Source of the DNA: Streptomyces malaysiensis subsp. samsunensis
GTDB taxonomy: Bacteria; Actinomycetota; Actinomycetes; Streptomycetales; Streptomycetaceae
NCBI RefSeq assembly: GCF_024519315.1
Contig: NZ_JANIIC010000003.1
Location: 186,001-250,000 of the forward strand
DNA: 64,000 bases
Reading direction: 5' to 3'
The notes under the pieces: model-generated
Told to the model about the DNA's origin: nothing
Seen by the model: only the letters and a program-made list of their open reading frames with translations
The model's database searches: none
Shown: one piece after another, positions 1 to 8,303 of the stretch
Position numbering within the stretch: the stretch's first letter is position 1
How the letters are laid out: each line of letters opens with the position of its first letter
Position numbers and translations under genes: made by a program

Positions 1-220
1 AAGCCTTCAGCGGGATGGTCGCCACCACCAGGTCTCCGGCGTGTGCGGCTTCCGCGGGGGTGGCCGCACGGGCGTGGTCACCCAGGTTGTCCACGAGTTC
101 GCGAAGGGTTTCGGGCCCTCGCGAGTTGCTGAGGACGACGTCGAGCCCCGCGGCGACGGCCAGCCGGGCGAGGGATGTACCGATCGATCCACTGCCGATG
201 AGTCCGAGTGTTCGCGTCAC
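1..220 (-). CDS. NAD(P)-binding oxidoreductase, N-terminal part (runs off the left edge)
   Basis: About 73 residues are visible. They begin from a GTG whose bases overlap the stop of the HxlR gene (GTGA), so the two are probably translationally coupled. The first residues carry a Rossmann glycine motif (GLIGSGSIG) followed by LARLAVAAG and VVLSNSRGPETL. This pattern is typical of the NADPH-dependent F420 reductase / NAD-binding domain family (F420_oxidored), in which NRGP-like residues contact the NADP phosphate. The partner is probably NADP, with F420 or another acceptor. The C-terminal part lies outside the window, so the exact enzyme cannot be fixed. It is co-transcribed with, and presumably controlled by, the HxlR regulator. 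Confidence 0.75.
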   Translation of the reverse strand, partial: MTRTLGLIGSGSIGTSLARLAVAAGLDVVLSNSRGPETLRELVDNLGDHARAATPAEAAHAGDLVVATIPLKA

Positions 221-732
221 TGTGTGCTCCCTTCCATGCGCCGCCGGTCCAGCTCGTCATAGCGCGCCCGCATGGCCTCGCTGGCGGCCGGACCGGCGGT
301 GAACGTGTACATCTTGCTGTCGTCGAGGCGTTTGCCGGTGCGCGCGTCGACCACGACCGGTTCGGCCTCCTCGCCGGTTTCCGCGTCGACGAGGATCATG
401 GCGCGGGCCTCGGGGGCGAGGTGCTGATTGCCCCAGGCCGCCAGGGCGACGATCACCGGCCGCAGGGAGCGCCCGCGCTCGGTGAGGACGTACTCATGGC
501 GGACCGGGTTGGTCTGGTACGGCCGCCGCTCCAGCAGGCCGTCGGCCACGAGGGTCTTCAGCCGGGCGGTGAGCATGCTGGTGGAGATGTTCAGGCTCTG
601 CTGGAACTGGTCGAAGCGCGTATAGCCATCGAAGGCGTCGTGGAGTATCAGCAGCGTCCACCACTCGCCGACGTGCTGCACCGTGGTCGACAGCGGACAC
701 TCACGGTCCTCCAGCCGGATCCGGCTCGGCAT
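217..732 (-). CDS. HxlR-family winged-helix transcriptional regulator
   Basis: A 171-residue protein with the HxlR (DUF24) fold. An early cysteine in RECPLS is followed by GEWWTLLILHDAFDGYTRFDQF and the recognition region (SLNISTSMLTARLKTL), then DGLLERRPY and the wing. The lone Cys near residue 12 is the position that senses electrophiles or quinones in many family members, so redox or aldehyde sensing is a fair inference. The C-terminal extension of about 60 residues is longer than in minimal HxlR proteins. It is transcribed away from an SDR gene, and a 16-bp inverted repeat lies between the two. Its stop overlaps the start of the downstream reductase. Confidence 0.9.
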   Translation of the reverse strand: MPSRIRLEDRECPLSTTVQHVGEWWTLLILHDAFDGYTRFDQFQQSLNISTSMLTARLKTLVADGLLERRPYQTNPVRHEYVLTERGRSLRPVIVALAAWGNQHLAPEARAMILVDAETGEEAEPVVVDARTGKRLDDSKMYTFTAGPAASEAMRARYDELDRRRMEGSTQ

Positions 733-749
733 GACACCCTCCCAGGGTT

Positions 750-788
750 ACTGCTAAAGTAGAAGTCACTAGCTTCTATTTTAGCAGT
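750..788. promoter_or_regulatory. Probable HxlR operator: long inverted repeat between divergent promoters
   Basis: Left arm ACTGCTAAAGTAGAAG (750-765) and right arm CTTCTATTTTAGCAGT (773-788) pair at 15 of 16 positions across a 7-nt spacer. The element is AT-rich in an otherwise GC-rich region. It sits 18 bp upstream of the HxlR start and 64 bp upstream of the SDR start, the expected place for an HxlR dimer site that shuts both promoters. Binding by this particular protein is inferred. Confidence 0.75.
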
Positions 789-852
789 TGCTGGTCCGGC
801 CGTCCTGGCCGCCATGACAGCAGCGCACGCCCACCCGCTTAAGAGGCAACCC

Positions 853-1701
853 ATGAAGACTTGGTTCATCACCGGCGGCACCCCCGGAGGATTCGGCATG
901 GCCTACGCCGACACCGCCCTGGAGAGGGGTGACCACGTCGTGCTCACCGCCCGCCGCCCGCACCTGCTCGACGAGTGGGCGAAGAGCCACGGCGAGAAGG
1001 CGCTCGTGCTGCCGCTGGACGTCACCGACGCCCAGCAGATCCACGACGCCGTCACCGCCGCCGTGGAACGGTTCGGCGGCATCGACGTCCTGGTCAACAA
1101 CGCCGGCCGGGGCTGGTACGGCTCCGTGGAAGGGTCGCCCGACGCCGACATCCGGCGCTCCTTCGAGCTGAACTTCTTCTCCGTCACCGCGGTCCTGCGC
1201 GCCGTCCTGCCGGGCATGCGGGCCCGCCGCGGCGGGTGGATCGTCAACATGTCCTCGGTCGCGGGGCTCAGGGGCGTGCCCGGCTTCGGCTACTACAGCG
1301 CCGCGAAGTTCGCCCTCGAAGGTCTCACCGAAGCGCTGCGTGAGGAAGTGACGCCGTTCGGCATCAAGGTGCTCGCCGTCGAACCGGGCGCCTTCCGCAC
1401 CCGCGCGTACGCCGGATTCGCCGCCGAGCCGGTGGACGAGACGGTCGACGCCTATGTGCCGTTCGTCGAGACCGTCCGCGATTCCATGATCGGCCAGGAC
1501 GGTACACAGCCCGGCGACCCCCACCGCGGAGTGCGGGCCGTCCTGGACGCCATGGAACAGGACACCCCTCCTCGCCGGATCGTCCTCGGCGGCGCGGGCT
1601 ACGATGCCGTCCACGACCAACTCGAAGGCATGCTCAAGGAGTTGCGCGCCTTCGAAACCGCGTCCCGCGGCGCGGACTTCCCTCCCGCGCCCGCGCAGTA
1701 G
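853..1701 (+). CDS. Short-chain dehydrogenase/reductase
   Basis: A classical SDR of 282 residues. The ATG at 853 follows AAGAGG and removes a weak upstream extension. It shows the cofactor motif TGGTPGGFG, a DVTD acidic turn, NNAG, a catalytic Ser in NMSSVAG, and YSAAK. The second glycine-motif position is shifted slightly (TGGTPGGFG rather than TGxxxGIG). Such proteins reduce carbonyls with NAD(P)H, and the substrate cannot be told from sequence. It is divergent from the HxlR gene across a strong inverted repeat, so it is probably the main target of that regulator, in a response to reactive carbonyls or quinones (inference). Confidence 0.88.
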   Translation: MKTWFITGGTPGGFGMAYADTALERGDHVVLTARRPHLLDEWAKSHGEKALVLPLDVTDAQQIHDAVTAAVERFGGIDVLVNNAGRGWYGSVEGSPDADIRRSFELNFFSVTAVLRAVLPGMRARRGGWIVNMSSVAGLRGVPGFGYYSAAKFALEGLTEALREEVTPFGIKVLAVEPGAFRTRAYAGFAAEPVDETVDAYVPFVETVRDSMIGQDGTQPGDPHRGVRAVLDAMEQDTPPRRIVLGGAGYDAVHDQLEGMLKELRAFETASRGADFPPAPAQ

Positions 1702-1759
1702 CCGCTGCGACCGAGCCCACGCAGATCCCGCCGGAGCAACACCCCTTCCTGGAGCACAT

Positions 1760-2875
1760 GTGCCCACCGCAGACGAGCTGATCAGCCCCGACGGCATCCG
1801 CCGCCTGGCTGCCATCCTCCAGAAGTCCTCCCCCGCCCCCTCACGCTGGCAGTCCGTGGCCGACAGCTCAAGGACGCTGGGGCCCCTCGGCCTCAGCGAA
1901 CGGGCGCGGTCCGTGGCCGACGCGCTCCTGGCCGACTGCGGCCGCGACTACGAACGCCTGGCGCACGCGGTGCGCAAGGGCCTGACACACCCGGACCTGA
2001 CGGGCTGGATGATCTGGCCGGTCGGCGAAGCGGTCGCCGTGGCGGCCACCGAGGCCGCCGACGGCAAGCACTTCGACGACGGCCTCGACCTGCTGGCGGA
2101 GCTCACCCCACGCCTGACGAGCGAGTTCGCCCTGCGGACATTCCTCAACCAGGATCTGGAACGCACGCTTGCGGCGGCGCTGGCCTGGACGGACTCCCCC
2201 GACCCGGCCGTACGACGGCTGTCGAGCGAGGGCAGCCGTCCCAAACTCCCCTGGGCGCGGCAGGTTCCCGAGCTCAACCGCGATCCCGGCGCCACCGTTC
2301 CGGTGCTGGACAAGCTGCACTCCGACATCTCGCCGGATGTGCGCCGCTCGGTGGCGAACCACGTCAATGACATCTCCCGCCTCGACGCCGAACTCGCCAC
2401 CAAGGTGGCCGCCCGGTGGACGCACAACCCGGCGCCCACCACACCGGCGCTGGTGCGTCACGCCATGCGCACCCTCGTCAAGAAGGGCGATCCGGCAGCC
2501 CTGGAGCTGGTCGGTTTCCATGGCGGCCGCGAGGATCTCCAGGTGGTCGGGCCGCTGCTGACGGAGACGGCGATCCCCCATGGCGGAACCCTCGTTTTCA
2601 CCGCGAGCGTCACCAACGTCTCCGACCGGCCCGTCTCCCTCGCCATCGACTACGTCGTTCATCACCTCAAGGCGAACGGAAAGCTGGCACCCAAGGTGTT
2701 CAAGCTCACCAAACGCGATCTGGCTCCCGCGGAATCCGTTGATGTGACGCGCAGCCATTCATTTCGCCCCATCAGCACACGCGTCTACTACCCGGGCGCC
2801 CACGCCGTGCAGCTTCAAGTCAACGGTCATCAATTCGGCCTGACGGAGTTCAGGCTCCTGGAGAGCGCGGAGTAG
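1760..2875 (+). CDS. DNA alkylation repair (AlkD-like, HEAT-repeat) protein
   Basis: A 371-residue protein starting at a GTG nine bases after GGAG; the reading frame is open further upstream only through the tail of the SDR gene. It is built from short helical pairs throughout. The segment around RRLSSEGSRPKLPWARQVP and the later 'HVNDISR' helix match the AlkD-type alkylpurine glycosylase family, which wraps HEAT-like repeats round DNA and excises N3- and N7-alkylpurines without base flipping. The last third ('VVGPLLTETAIPHGGTLVF' onward) reads as a beta-rich extension found in longer actinomycete members. It lies 58 bp after the SDR gene and could be read with it. Substrate and activity are inferred from family resemblance. 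Confidence 0.8.
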   Translation: MPTADELISPDGIRRLAAILQKSSPAPSRWQSVADSSRTLGPLGLSERARSVADALLADCGRDYERLAHAVRKGLTHPDLTGWMIWPVGEAVAVAATEAADGKHFDDGLDLLAELTPRLTSEFALRTFLNQDLERTLAAALAWTDSPDPAVRRLSSEGSRPKLPWARQVPELNRDPGATVPVLDKLHSDISPDVRRSVANHVNDISRLDAELATKVAARWTHNPAPTTPALVRHAMRTLVKKGDPAALELVGFHGGREDLQVVGPLLTETAIPHGGTLVFTASVTNVSDRPVSLAIDYVVHHLKANGKLAPKVFKLTKRDLAPAESVDVTRSHSFRPISTRVYYPGAHAVQLQVNGHQFGLTEFRLLESAE

Positions 2876-2901
2876 AAGCCCCACGCGGGCGGGTGCGAGG
2901 G

Positions 2902-3660
2902 TCAGGCGCAGAACCCGCCGTCGACCGGCAGTATGGCCCCGCTGATATGGCTCGCCCGGTCGCTCAGCAGGAACGCCGCGCTCGCCCCGACCTCCGCTCC
3001 CGTTCCGGCCTTGCGCAAGGGCGTGGCCGCGATCCGTGCCTCCACGCCACCGGGGATGGCCCGCCGGGTCTCGGCGAGCATCGGGGTCTCGGTCGGGCCG
3101 GGAGCCAGCACGTTCACCCGGATTCCGAGCGGTCCGAAGTCGTGGGCGGCGGTGCGGGTCAGGCCGATGACCGCGTGTTTGGTGGCCTGGTACGCGCCCA
3201 TGCCGGAGCTGCCGCGGAGACCGCCGATGCTGCTCACGTTGACGATCGAGCCGAAGCCCTGCCCCTCCATGACACGTACCTCTTCACGGATGCACAGCCA
3301 GGTGCCCTTCACATTCACGGCCATGATCCGGTCGAAGTCCGCTTCCGGGACCGCGTCGAGGCGCCCGCCCTGGGTCATCGCGGCGTTGTTGAACGCGCCG
3401 TGGAGCCGGCCGAACCGTGCGACGGTGGCGTCGACGAACCCGGCCACGCTCGCCGCGTCGGAGATATCGCCCGTGGTGAAGGCCACATCGTGTCCCTCGG
3501 AGGTGAGTTGCTCGGTGAGGGCGGCGAGCGGCTCCTTGGTGCGTGCGACGAGCATGAGGGCGGCGCCGTCCTCCGCGAGGACACGCGCGGCATCGGCCCC
3601 GATCCCCGCGCTGGCCCCGACGAGAAGGATGACTTTGCCGGCGAGCGGCGGAGTGCTCAT
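2902..3660 (-). CDS. SDR-family oxidoreductase, last gene of the IclR catabolic operon
   Basis: A 252-residue classical SDR starting at the ATG at 3660, whose ATGA overlaps the stop of the DUF849 gene. It has the cofactor motif GASAGIGADAA, NNAAM in place of NNAG, NVSSIGG, YQATK (Tyr-Lys pair) and a C-terminal VDGG. The Arg in ARTKEPLAAL after beta-2 suggests NADP preference. It is the terminal member of a six-gene, tightly packed operon that also encodes a beta-keto acid cleavage enzyme. Interconversion of a beta-hydroxy and a beta-keto acid intermediate is therefore a sensible role (inference). Confidence 0.9.
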   Translation of the reverse strand: MSTPPLAGKVILLVGASAGIGADAARVLAEDGAALMLVARTKEPLAALTEQLTSEGHDVAFTTGDISDAASVAGFVDATVARFGRLHGAFNNAAMTQGGRLDAVPEADFDRIMAVNVKGTWLCIREEVRVMEGQGFGSIVNVSSIGGLRGSSGMGAYQATKHAVIGLTRTAAHDFGPLGIRVNVLAPGPTETPMLAETRRAIPGGVEARIAATPLRKAGTGAEVGASAAFLLSDRASHISGAILPVDGGFCA

Positions 3661-4598
3661 GAGACCGTGCTCCTGTCGGTGTCCGTGGCGCCGCGCAGCG
3701 CGAGCATCGCCCGGGCGTCGGCGGGGGTGGCGATCGGCAGGTCCAACTCCTCGACAAGCGACCGGATCTTCCTGACCTGCTGGGCGTTGCTCTCCGCCAG
3801 CCGTCCCCTGCCGATCCACAGGCTGTCCTCGAGCCCCACCCGCACATGGCCGCCGAGCAGGGCGCTGTGGGTGCCGAAGCGCATCTGGTCACGGCCGGCC
3901 GCGAAGGCGGAGAAGGAGTAGTCGTCGCCGAAGAGCTTGTCCGCGATGCGCACCATGTGGTCCAGGTTCTCGTGATCGGCGCCGATGCCGCCGAGGACGC
4001 CGAACACGCCCTGGATCAGCAGGGGTGGTTTCGCCAGGCCCCGTTCCACGAAGTGGGCGAGCGAGTAGAGGTGTCCGATGTCGTAGCACTCGTACTCGAA
4101 CCGGGTGCCGGACTCACCCAGCGTGCGCAAGGCGTGTTCGATGGCGTCGAAGGTGTTGATGAACGGGCGGGAGTAGGACGTGAGCACATGGGGCCTCTCC
4201 CAGTCGTGCTTCCAGTCGGTGACCCGGTCGGCCATCCCCGAGTACACGAAGTTCATCGAGCCCATGTTCATCGACGCGAGTTCGGGCCGGACCCGGACGG
4301 CACCCGCCAGGCGCTGCTCCATCGTCATCGCCGGTGAGCCACCGGTGGTGATGTTGATGACGGCGTCGGTCCGCGCGGTGATCCACGCGATGATCCGCTC
4401 GAAGACCTCGGGCTCGAAGGTGGGCTGCCCGTCCGGCCGCCGGGCGTGCAGATGTACGACGGCGGATCCCGCCTCGACCGACTCGACCGCGGCCTGGGCC
4501 ACCTGCTCGGCGGTCAGCGGGAGGTAGGGGCTCTGGGACGGCACGTGTACGGAGCCCGTCACCGCGGTGGTGATGATGACCTTCTCGGCCGCCCGCAT
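3657..4598 (-). CDS. DUF849 / BKACE beta-keto acid cleavage enzyme
   Basis: A 313-residue TIM-barrel protein of the BKACE family (DUF849). It starts at 4598 after GAGGAGAAG. Family marks include VIITTAVTGSVHVPSQSPYLP at the N-terminus, the Zn-site HLHAR (HxH), the glutamate in RFEYECYDIGHL, and GGIGAD. Known members, such as Kce, condense a beta-keto acid with acetyl-CoA to give acetoacetate plus a new acyl-CoA, using a divalent metal. It is translated between an LLM oxidoreductase (22-bp gap) and an SDR (4-base overlap). In this operon it probably carries out the C-C bond cleavage that feeds carbon into central metabolism. The specific beta-keto acid is unknown. Confidence 0.9.
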   Translation of the reverse strand: MRAAEKVIITTAVTGSVHVPSQSPYLPLTAEQVAQAAVESVEAGSAVVHLHARRPDGQPTFEPEVFERIIAWITARTDAVINITTGGSPAMTMEQRLAGAVRVRPELASMNMGSMNFVYSGMADRVTDWKHDWERPHVLTSYSRPFINTFDAIEHALRTLGESGTRFEYECYDIGHLYSLAHFVERGLAKPPLLIQGVFGVLGGIGADHENLDHMVRIADKLFGDDYSFSAFAAGRDQMRFGTHSALLGGHVRVGLEDSLWIGRGRLAESNAQQVRKIRSLVEELDLPIATPADARAMLALRGATDTDRSTVS

Positions 4599-4620
4599 CA
4601 GTTCTTCTCCTCTGTGATGG

Positions 4621-5511
4621 TCATGTGTCGTCGTCTCCTGTCGTCCGGATCGTGTGCGGGGGCGCGAGTGCCCGGTAGGCGTCGAGTTTGGCGTCGTCGA
4701 GCCGGCCGACCAGGCTGATGGCCACCTGGGTGGCGCCCGCGTCGTACTGCCGCCGCACCGCCTGGCGCACCTGGTCGGGTGTGCCACAGGCGACGAGGGC
4801 GTCCACGAGCCGGTCGGAGCCGGGTGGTGCGAGGTCGGCCTCGGTGAACCCGAGGCGGGTCAGCTTGGCGATCTGGTGCGGCAGCGTCAGGTAGTAGGCG
4901 AGGCGTTCGCGCGCCACTGCGCGGGCCGCGGCACGGTCGCGGCCCACCACCGCCCATTGGACGACCGAGAGGAACAGGTCGTCCCCGATCGTCTCGCGCG
5001 CCCAGCGGGTGTGCTCGGGTGTGACGAGAAAGGTGATCAGGCCGTCGGCGCGCTCGGCGGCGAGGCGGGTGATCCCGGCCGAATACGCGCCGAGCACCCG
5101 TGGCACCGCCGCCCGGCTGCCGCCCCGGCGGGCGATGGTCGCGTCGACCTCGTCGAGGTAGTCGCGCAGGAACGACAGCGGGCCGACACCCCGCTCGCGG
5201 ACCGCGCCGCTGACCCCGAGCCCCAGCACATAGCGCCCGGGGTAGCCGGCGGCGAGGTCCCGCGCCGCCGACGCGGCGGACTTCGGCACACGTTCGAGCG
5301 CGCGGGCCACGCCGTTGCCCACGATCATCCGGTGTGTCGAACCGAGCGCGAGCGCCGCGGTGGTGAACGCTTCGCGCCCGGCGACCTCGGGGATCCAGAC
5401 CATCCGGTGGCCGCCCTCTTCGAGGGCCCGGAGGAAGCGCACCGCTCCCTCGTGGTCGAGGTCGTCCAGTTCGGCGACCGACAGCGCCGCGCGGGGCAGG
5501 GAGAGCGTCAT
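4621..5511 (-). CDS. LLM-class (luciferase-like) flavin/F420-dependent oxidoreductase
   Basis: A 296-residue bacterial-luciferase-like TIM barrel. Recognisable segments are VWIPEVAGREAFTTAALAL, VGNGVARALERVP, GRYVLGLGVSG and the terminal GTPDQVRQAVRRQYDAGATQ. They match the actinobacterial LLM class whose members use F420 or FMN. Its ATG overlaps the stop of the aldolase gene (ATGA), so expression should be coupled. It may catalyse an oxidation, hydride transfer or monooxygenation on the pathway substrate, but the cofactor cannot be settled by eye. Confidence 0.87.
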   Translation of the reverse strand: MTLSLPRAALSVAELDDLDHEGAVRFLRALEEGGHRMVWIPEVAGREAFTTAALALGSTHRMIVGNGVARALERVPKSAASAARDLAAGYPGRYVLGLGVSGAVRERGVGPLSFLRDYLDEVDATIARRGGSRAAVPRVLGAYSAGITRLAAERADGLITFLVTPEHTRWARETIGDDLFLSVVQWAVVGRDRAAARAVARERLAYYLTLPHQIAKLTRLGFTEADLAPPGSDRLVDALVACGTPDQVRQAVRRQYDAGATQVAISLVGRLDDAKLDAYRALAPPHTIRTTGDDDT

Positions 5512-6296
5512 CGGTGCCCGTCCGCTTCCCGGAACGCCGTGACCAGCCCGCGCGCGGTCTCCGCCAGCATCGAGGTGTCATTGCTGAGCAGGACGAAGTC
5601 GCAGCCGTCGCGCACCGCCCGCGCGGCGCGCTCGGGCACACCGCCGAACGCGAGCCCGCAGAGCTTTCCCGCGGTGTGCGCGGCTTCCTCCGCCGAGCTG
5701 ATCAGCTCCAGCACCTCGGGCGAGGCCGGTGTGGAGCCCATCGACATCGAAAGATCCGCGGCGCCCACGAACACCGCGTCGACGGAGTCGAGGGCCAGGA
5801 TCCGCGGTGCGGCCTTGATGGCCTCGACGCTTTCGAGCTGCGGAATGCACAGCACATCGTCGTTGCCGGTGGCGAGGTAGTCGGCACCGGGGGCCAGCCC
5901 CCACGCCCCGGCCCGGCTGGTGCCGCCGGCGCCGCGCACCCCGTGGGGCGGAAACCGGCAGGCCCGCCCGACGGCCGCGGCCTCCTCGACGGTGTCGACG
6001 TGCGGCACGAGGATGCCCATGGCCCCCGCGTCGAGGATCTTCTGGATCGTCGAGGCCGTCTTGTCCGGCACCCGTACCAGGGGCACCATGCCCAGCGCGG
6101 CGGCCGAGTTGATCAGCCGGTACGCGGTCTGGAGGTCCAGCGGCGCATGCTCCAGGTCGATCACCACGAAGTCGAACCCGGCGTATGCCATGATCTCGGC
6201 CGGCTCACCCGAGGCGATCTTCAGCCAGGTGCCGAGCGGGGTGGTGGCGCGGTCCGGTGCGAACAGCCCGGCGCCTGTGCGTCGTGGCGCGCTCAT
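5508..6296 (-). CDS. HpcH/HpaI-family aldolase/citrate lyase
   Basis: A 262-residue class II pyruvate-type aldolase, started at 6296 where ATGA overlaps the stop of the upstream cupin gene. It carries the family pattern LGTWLKIASGEPAEIMAYAGFDFVVIDLEHAP, in which DLEH includes an active-site acid, followed by VRVPDKTASTIQKILDAGAMGILVPHV and then the metal-binding acids in PQLESVEAI and VGAADLSMSMG. Characterised relatives split 4-hydroxy-2-oxo acids to pyruvate plus an aldehyde with Mg2+ or Mn2+. With BKACE and SDR neighbours it supports carbon-chain breakdown. It lacks the usual 'HHHGV' run of HpaI ('RFPPHGVRGAGG' instead), so the substrate may differ. Confidence 0.88.
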   Translation of the reverse strand: MSAPRRTGAGLFAPDRATTPLGTWLKIASGEPAEIMAYAGFDFVVIDLEHAPLDLQTAYRLINSAAALGMVPLVRVPDKTASTIQKILDAGAMGILVPHVDTVEEAAAVGRACRFPPHGVRGAGGTSRAGAWGLAPGADYLATGNDDVLCIPQLESVEAIKAAPRILALDSVDAVFVGAADLSMSMGSTPASPEVLELISSAEEAAHTAGKLCGLAFGGVPERAARAVRDGCDFVLLSNDTSMLAETARGLVTAFREADGHR

Positions 6297-7201
6297 GGCA
6301 TCGGGTAGTCGTCGGCGTTGAGCACCCAGCCGGGTTTCTCCGAGAAGTCGGTGCGTGGCGGGCTGAAGATGTCGATCAGCTGGTTCACCTCGGGATCGCT
6401 CGCTTCGGAGGTGTGCACGGTGGGCGGTGGAATGATCGCGAGGGACGGGCTGCCGAGCCGTACATGCTCGTCGTCGCGCCACTGGGAGCTGTCGCCCAGC
6501 CAGGGGGTGCGGATGTGGTGTACGTACTGCCCCCGCACGGCCAGCGACAGCTGCTCGAAGTCGTCGTGGGTGTGCGGTGAGAGCTTGTGCGGGTCGCGCG
6601 GCCCCTCCAGCTCGGGCAGGAAGTTGACCATGAAGGACCGGGTGCGGAAGATACGGCCGAACCGTGCCGGGTCCTCCGGCACCCCGGCCAGCGGGTAGAA
6701 CCGCACGGCGGGTCCGCCGACGGGCTCCGGCCACCGCTCCAGCAGTGCGACGCGCGGGTGGTCCGCCGCGTACGCTCCGGCGTTGGCGGCCCGGTCCCGC
6801 CACGCCGGCTCGGCGGCCTCGACCAGGCGGATCAGCGGGCCGTCGCCGTGCACACTGATCCGCGAGGCACCGGGCGGGACCACGACGAGTCCTGGCGTAT
6901 CGACGCGTGTGCTCCCGTCGCCGGTGACCACCGTGAAGGCGGGAGAGGCGCCGGTGACCACCACGGCGAGCTCACCGTCGAGCGTCCCGTTGTCGAGGTC
7001 GTCGCCGGTTCGCGCTTCGGTGTGCGCCAGCACCACGTTCTGGGCGCGGACGACCGCGGTACGGGCGTCCGGTGTCGCGGCGCCGGGCGGGGCGAGGCGG
7101 TGCAGATCGAAGTACTGGGCGGCGGCTATCGCGGCACCGCTGTCCGGCCGTGGCGCGGTCGCCGTCGCGAGCGAGGAGCGGGGGTCGTCCTTTTCGTACA
7201 C
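6293..7201 (-). CDS. Two-domain cupin protein
   Basis: A 302-residue protein starting at GTG 7201 behind GAAAGGA. Two cupin halves can be recognised. The first, about residues 50-130, has weak motifs (DGELAVVVTG, GLVVVPPG). The second, about 190-290, has the metal motif SPHTHDDFEQ, then GQYVHHIR, and a closing His in IIPPPTVHTSE. The second half therefore keeps His-x-His, Glu and His ligands for Fe, Mn or Ni and may be the catalytic half, an isomerase or dioxygenase. It is the second gene of the IclR operon, 16 bp after the DUF6282 gene. No named enzyme is recognised. Confidence 0.72.
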   Translation of the reverse strand: MYEKDDPRSSLATATAPRPDSGAAIAAAQYFDLHRLAPPGAATPDARTAVVRAQNVVLAHTEARTGDDLDNGTLDGELAVVVTGASPAFTVVTGDGSTRVDTPGLVVVPPGASRISVHGDGPLIRLVEAAEPAWRDRAANAGAYAADHPRVALLERWPEPVGGPAVRFYPLAGVPEDPARFGRIFRTRSFMVNFLPELEGPRDPHKLSPHTHDDFEQLSLAVRGQYVHHIRTPWLGDSSQWRDDEHVRLGSPSLAIIPPPTVHTSEASDPEVNQLIDIFSPPRTDFSEKPGWVLNADDYPMP

Positions 7202-7217
7202 CGTGGTGTCCTTTCGC

Positions 7218-8108
7218 TCAGGTGTCGAGGTTGAGCAGATAGGCCGGGTTGTCGCAGGCCATGCGCCGCAGGTCCTTCTCCGGCAGGCCGAGGTCGAGCA
7301 GCGCCCCGGCGACCCGCAACCACGCGTCCACCGGTTTCGGGTTGACCGCCTGGCCGAAGTCCGAGGCCAGTACGGTGTGCTCGGGGCCGAGCGCCTCGAT
7401 CCAGGTCAGCAGCCGCTTCGGATCCCTTTTCTGGGTCCCCTCGGGGTCGTACATGCCGACCTCGTGCTCGATGAACGCGCCGAGTGCGATGAGCTCGCGG
7501 CACAGGTCGGGGTCGGCGCCGATCACATAGTCGGGGTGGCTGACGACCATCCGCGTCATGCCGCGGTCCTTCGCCGCCCGGAACAGCGTGCGGATGTACT
7601 CGGGGTACATATGACCGCCGTTGACGACGGCTTCCTGCTCCTTGATCTCGTCGAGTATCTCGGCCGCCTCGGGCTTCAGTTCCCCGTTCTCGTCGACGAT
7701 GTCGATGCGCTCCAGGGTCAGGGGCACGGTGGTGGTCGGGAACGCCCCGTCCTCGGGGTGGCAGTCGATGTGCCGGCCCGAGGAGATGGTCGGGAACCAG
7801 ACGACCTTGCCGCCCATCCGCAGACACATGCGCACCGCGTGCACATTGAGACCGCCGACGGTGCTGTTGAGGGCGATGCCACCATAGGCGGAGGCGGCGA
7901 CCCCGGCGAGGCGTCCCTTCATCGCCAGGATGTCCATCTGGGTGTTGTGATGGTGGGACTTCGCGACCATGGCGCGCATCCCGATCCTGGCGCCGTCCTG
8001 TGCGGCTTCGACATGGTCGAGGCGACGCGGAAACGGGCTGGGGCCGGAGTGGACATGCATATCGACCAGGCCGTCCAGGACGGAGGCGATGGCAGGACGT
8101 TCCCTCAT
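7218..8108 (-). CDS. DUF6282-type amidohydrolase-like protein, first gene of the operon
   Basis: A 296-residue protein started at ATG 8108 behind GAGGTGG. The N-terminus has LVDMHVHSGPSPF, the HxH of metal-dependent hydrolases. Later come KSHHHNT, VNGGHMYPEYI and 'VVSHPDY', with a terminal LASDFGQAVNP that supplies the usual Asp. The whole resembles the amidohydrolase-like DUF6282 family, which has no agreed function. Hydrolysis of a lactone, amide or ester in the imported compound is plausible as the opening step (inference). The gene is divergent from the MFS importer, and candidate IclR sites lie in the 195-bp gap. Confidence 0.8.
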   Translation of the reverse strand: MRERPAIASVLDGLVDMHVHSGPSPFPRRLDHVEAAQDGARIGMRAMVAKSHHHNTQMDILAMKGRLAGVAASAYGGIALNSTVGGLNVHAVRMCLRMGGKVVWFPTISSGRHIDCHPEDGAFPTTTVPLTLERIDIVDENGELKPEAAEILDEIKEQEAVVNGGHMYPEYIRTLFRAAKDRGMTRMVVSHPDYVIGADPDLCRELIALGAFIEHEVGMYDPEGTQKRDPKRLLTWIEALGPEHTVLASDFGQAVNPKPVDAWLRVAGALLDLGLPEKDLRRMACDNPAYLLNLDT

Positions 8109-8131
8109 AGGAAACCACCTCGGTTCGTATT

Positions 8132-8232
8132 GTGAATTCGCGTTTCACTGTAGACCGCAAGTCAACCCCTTGCAGCACTCTTGTGCGACTCAAGTCACAA
8201 CTTTAGGGTGGTCGACAGTTCGCTTCGTGAAC
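8132..8232. promoter_or_regulatory. Divergent operator region with candidate IclR sites
   Basis: The 195-bp gap between the DUF6282 operon and the MFS gene holds three symmetric elements: GTGAATTCGCGTTTCAC (8132-8148), TTGTGCGACTCAAGTCACAA (8181-8200), and GTTCGCTTCGTGAAC (8218-8232). The last differs by one base from one of the paired sites in front of the IclR gene at 10589. A further GTTCGC half-site begins at 8238. The shared GTTCrC-ttc-GTGAAC core ties importer, operon and regulator together. Assigning the other two elements to IclR is speculative. Confidence 0.55.
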
Positions 8233-8303
8233 ACGCAGTTCGCAACGCGCCGCATGTGGCACCTCAGAGCTGCGGGCAGCCAGCAACCGATCCGGAGGAC
8301 GCG

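Noticed and set aside
781..1815. 344-codon minus-strand frame opposite the SDR gene
   Set aside because: It is antisense to an SDR with all its motifs intact and shows none of its own.
4621..5641. 347-codon minus frame overlapping the LLM oxidoreductase
   Set aside because: It is an offset frame, rich in Arg and Pro, beside the real LLM protein that carries the family motifs.
8181..8200. TTGTGCGACTCAAGTCACAA as a Crp site like the one at 51337
   Set aside because: The half-sites are eight bases apart rather than six, so it does not fit GTGA-N6-TCAC; it may be another regulator's site.
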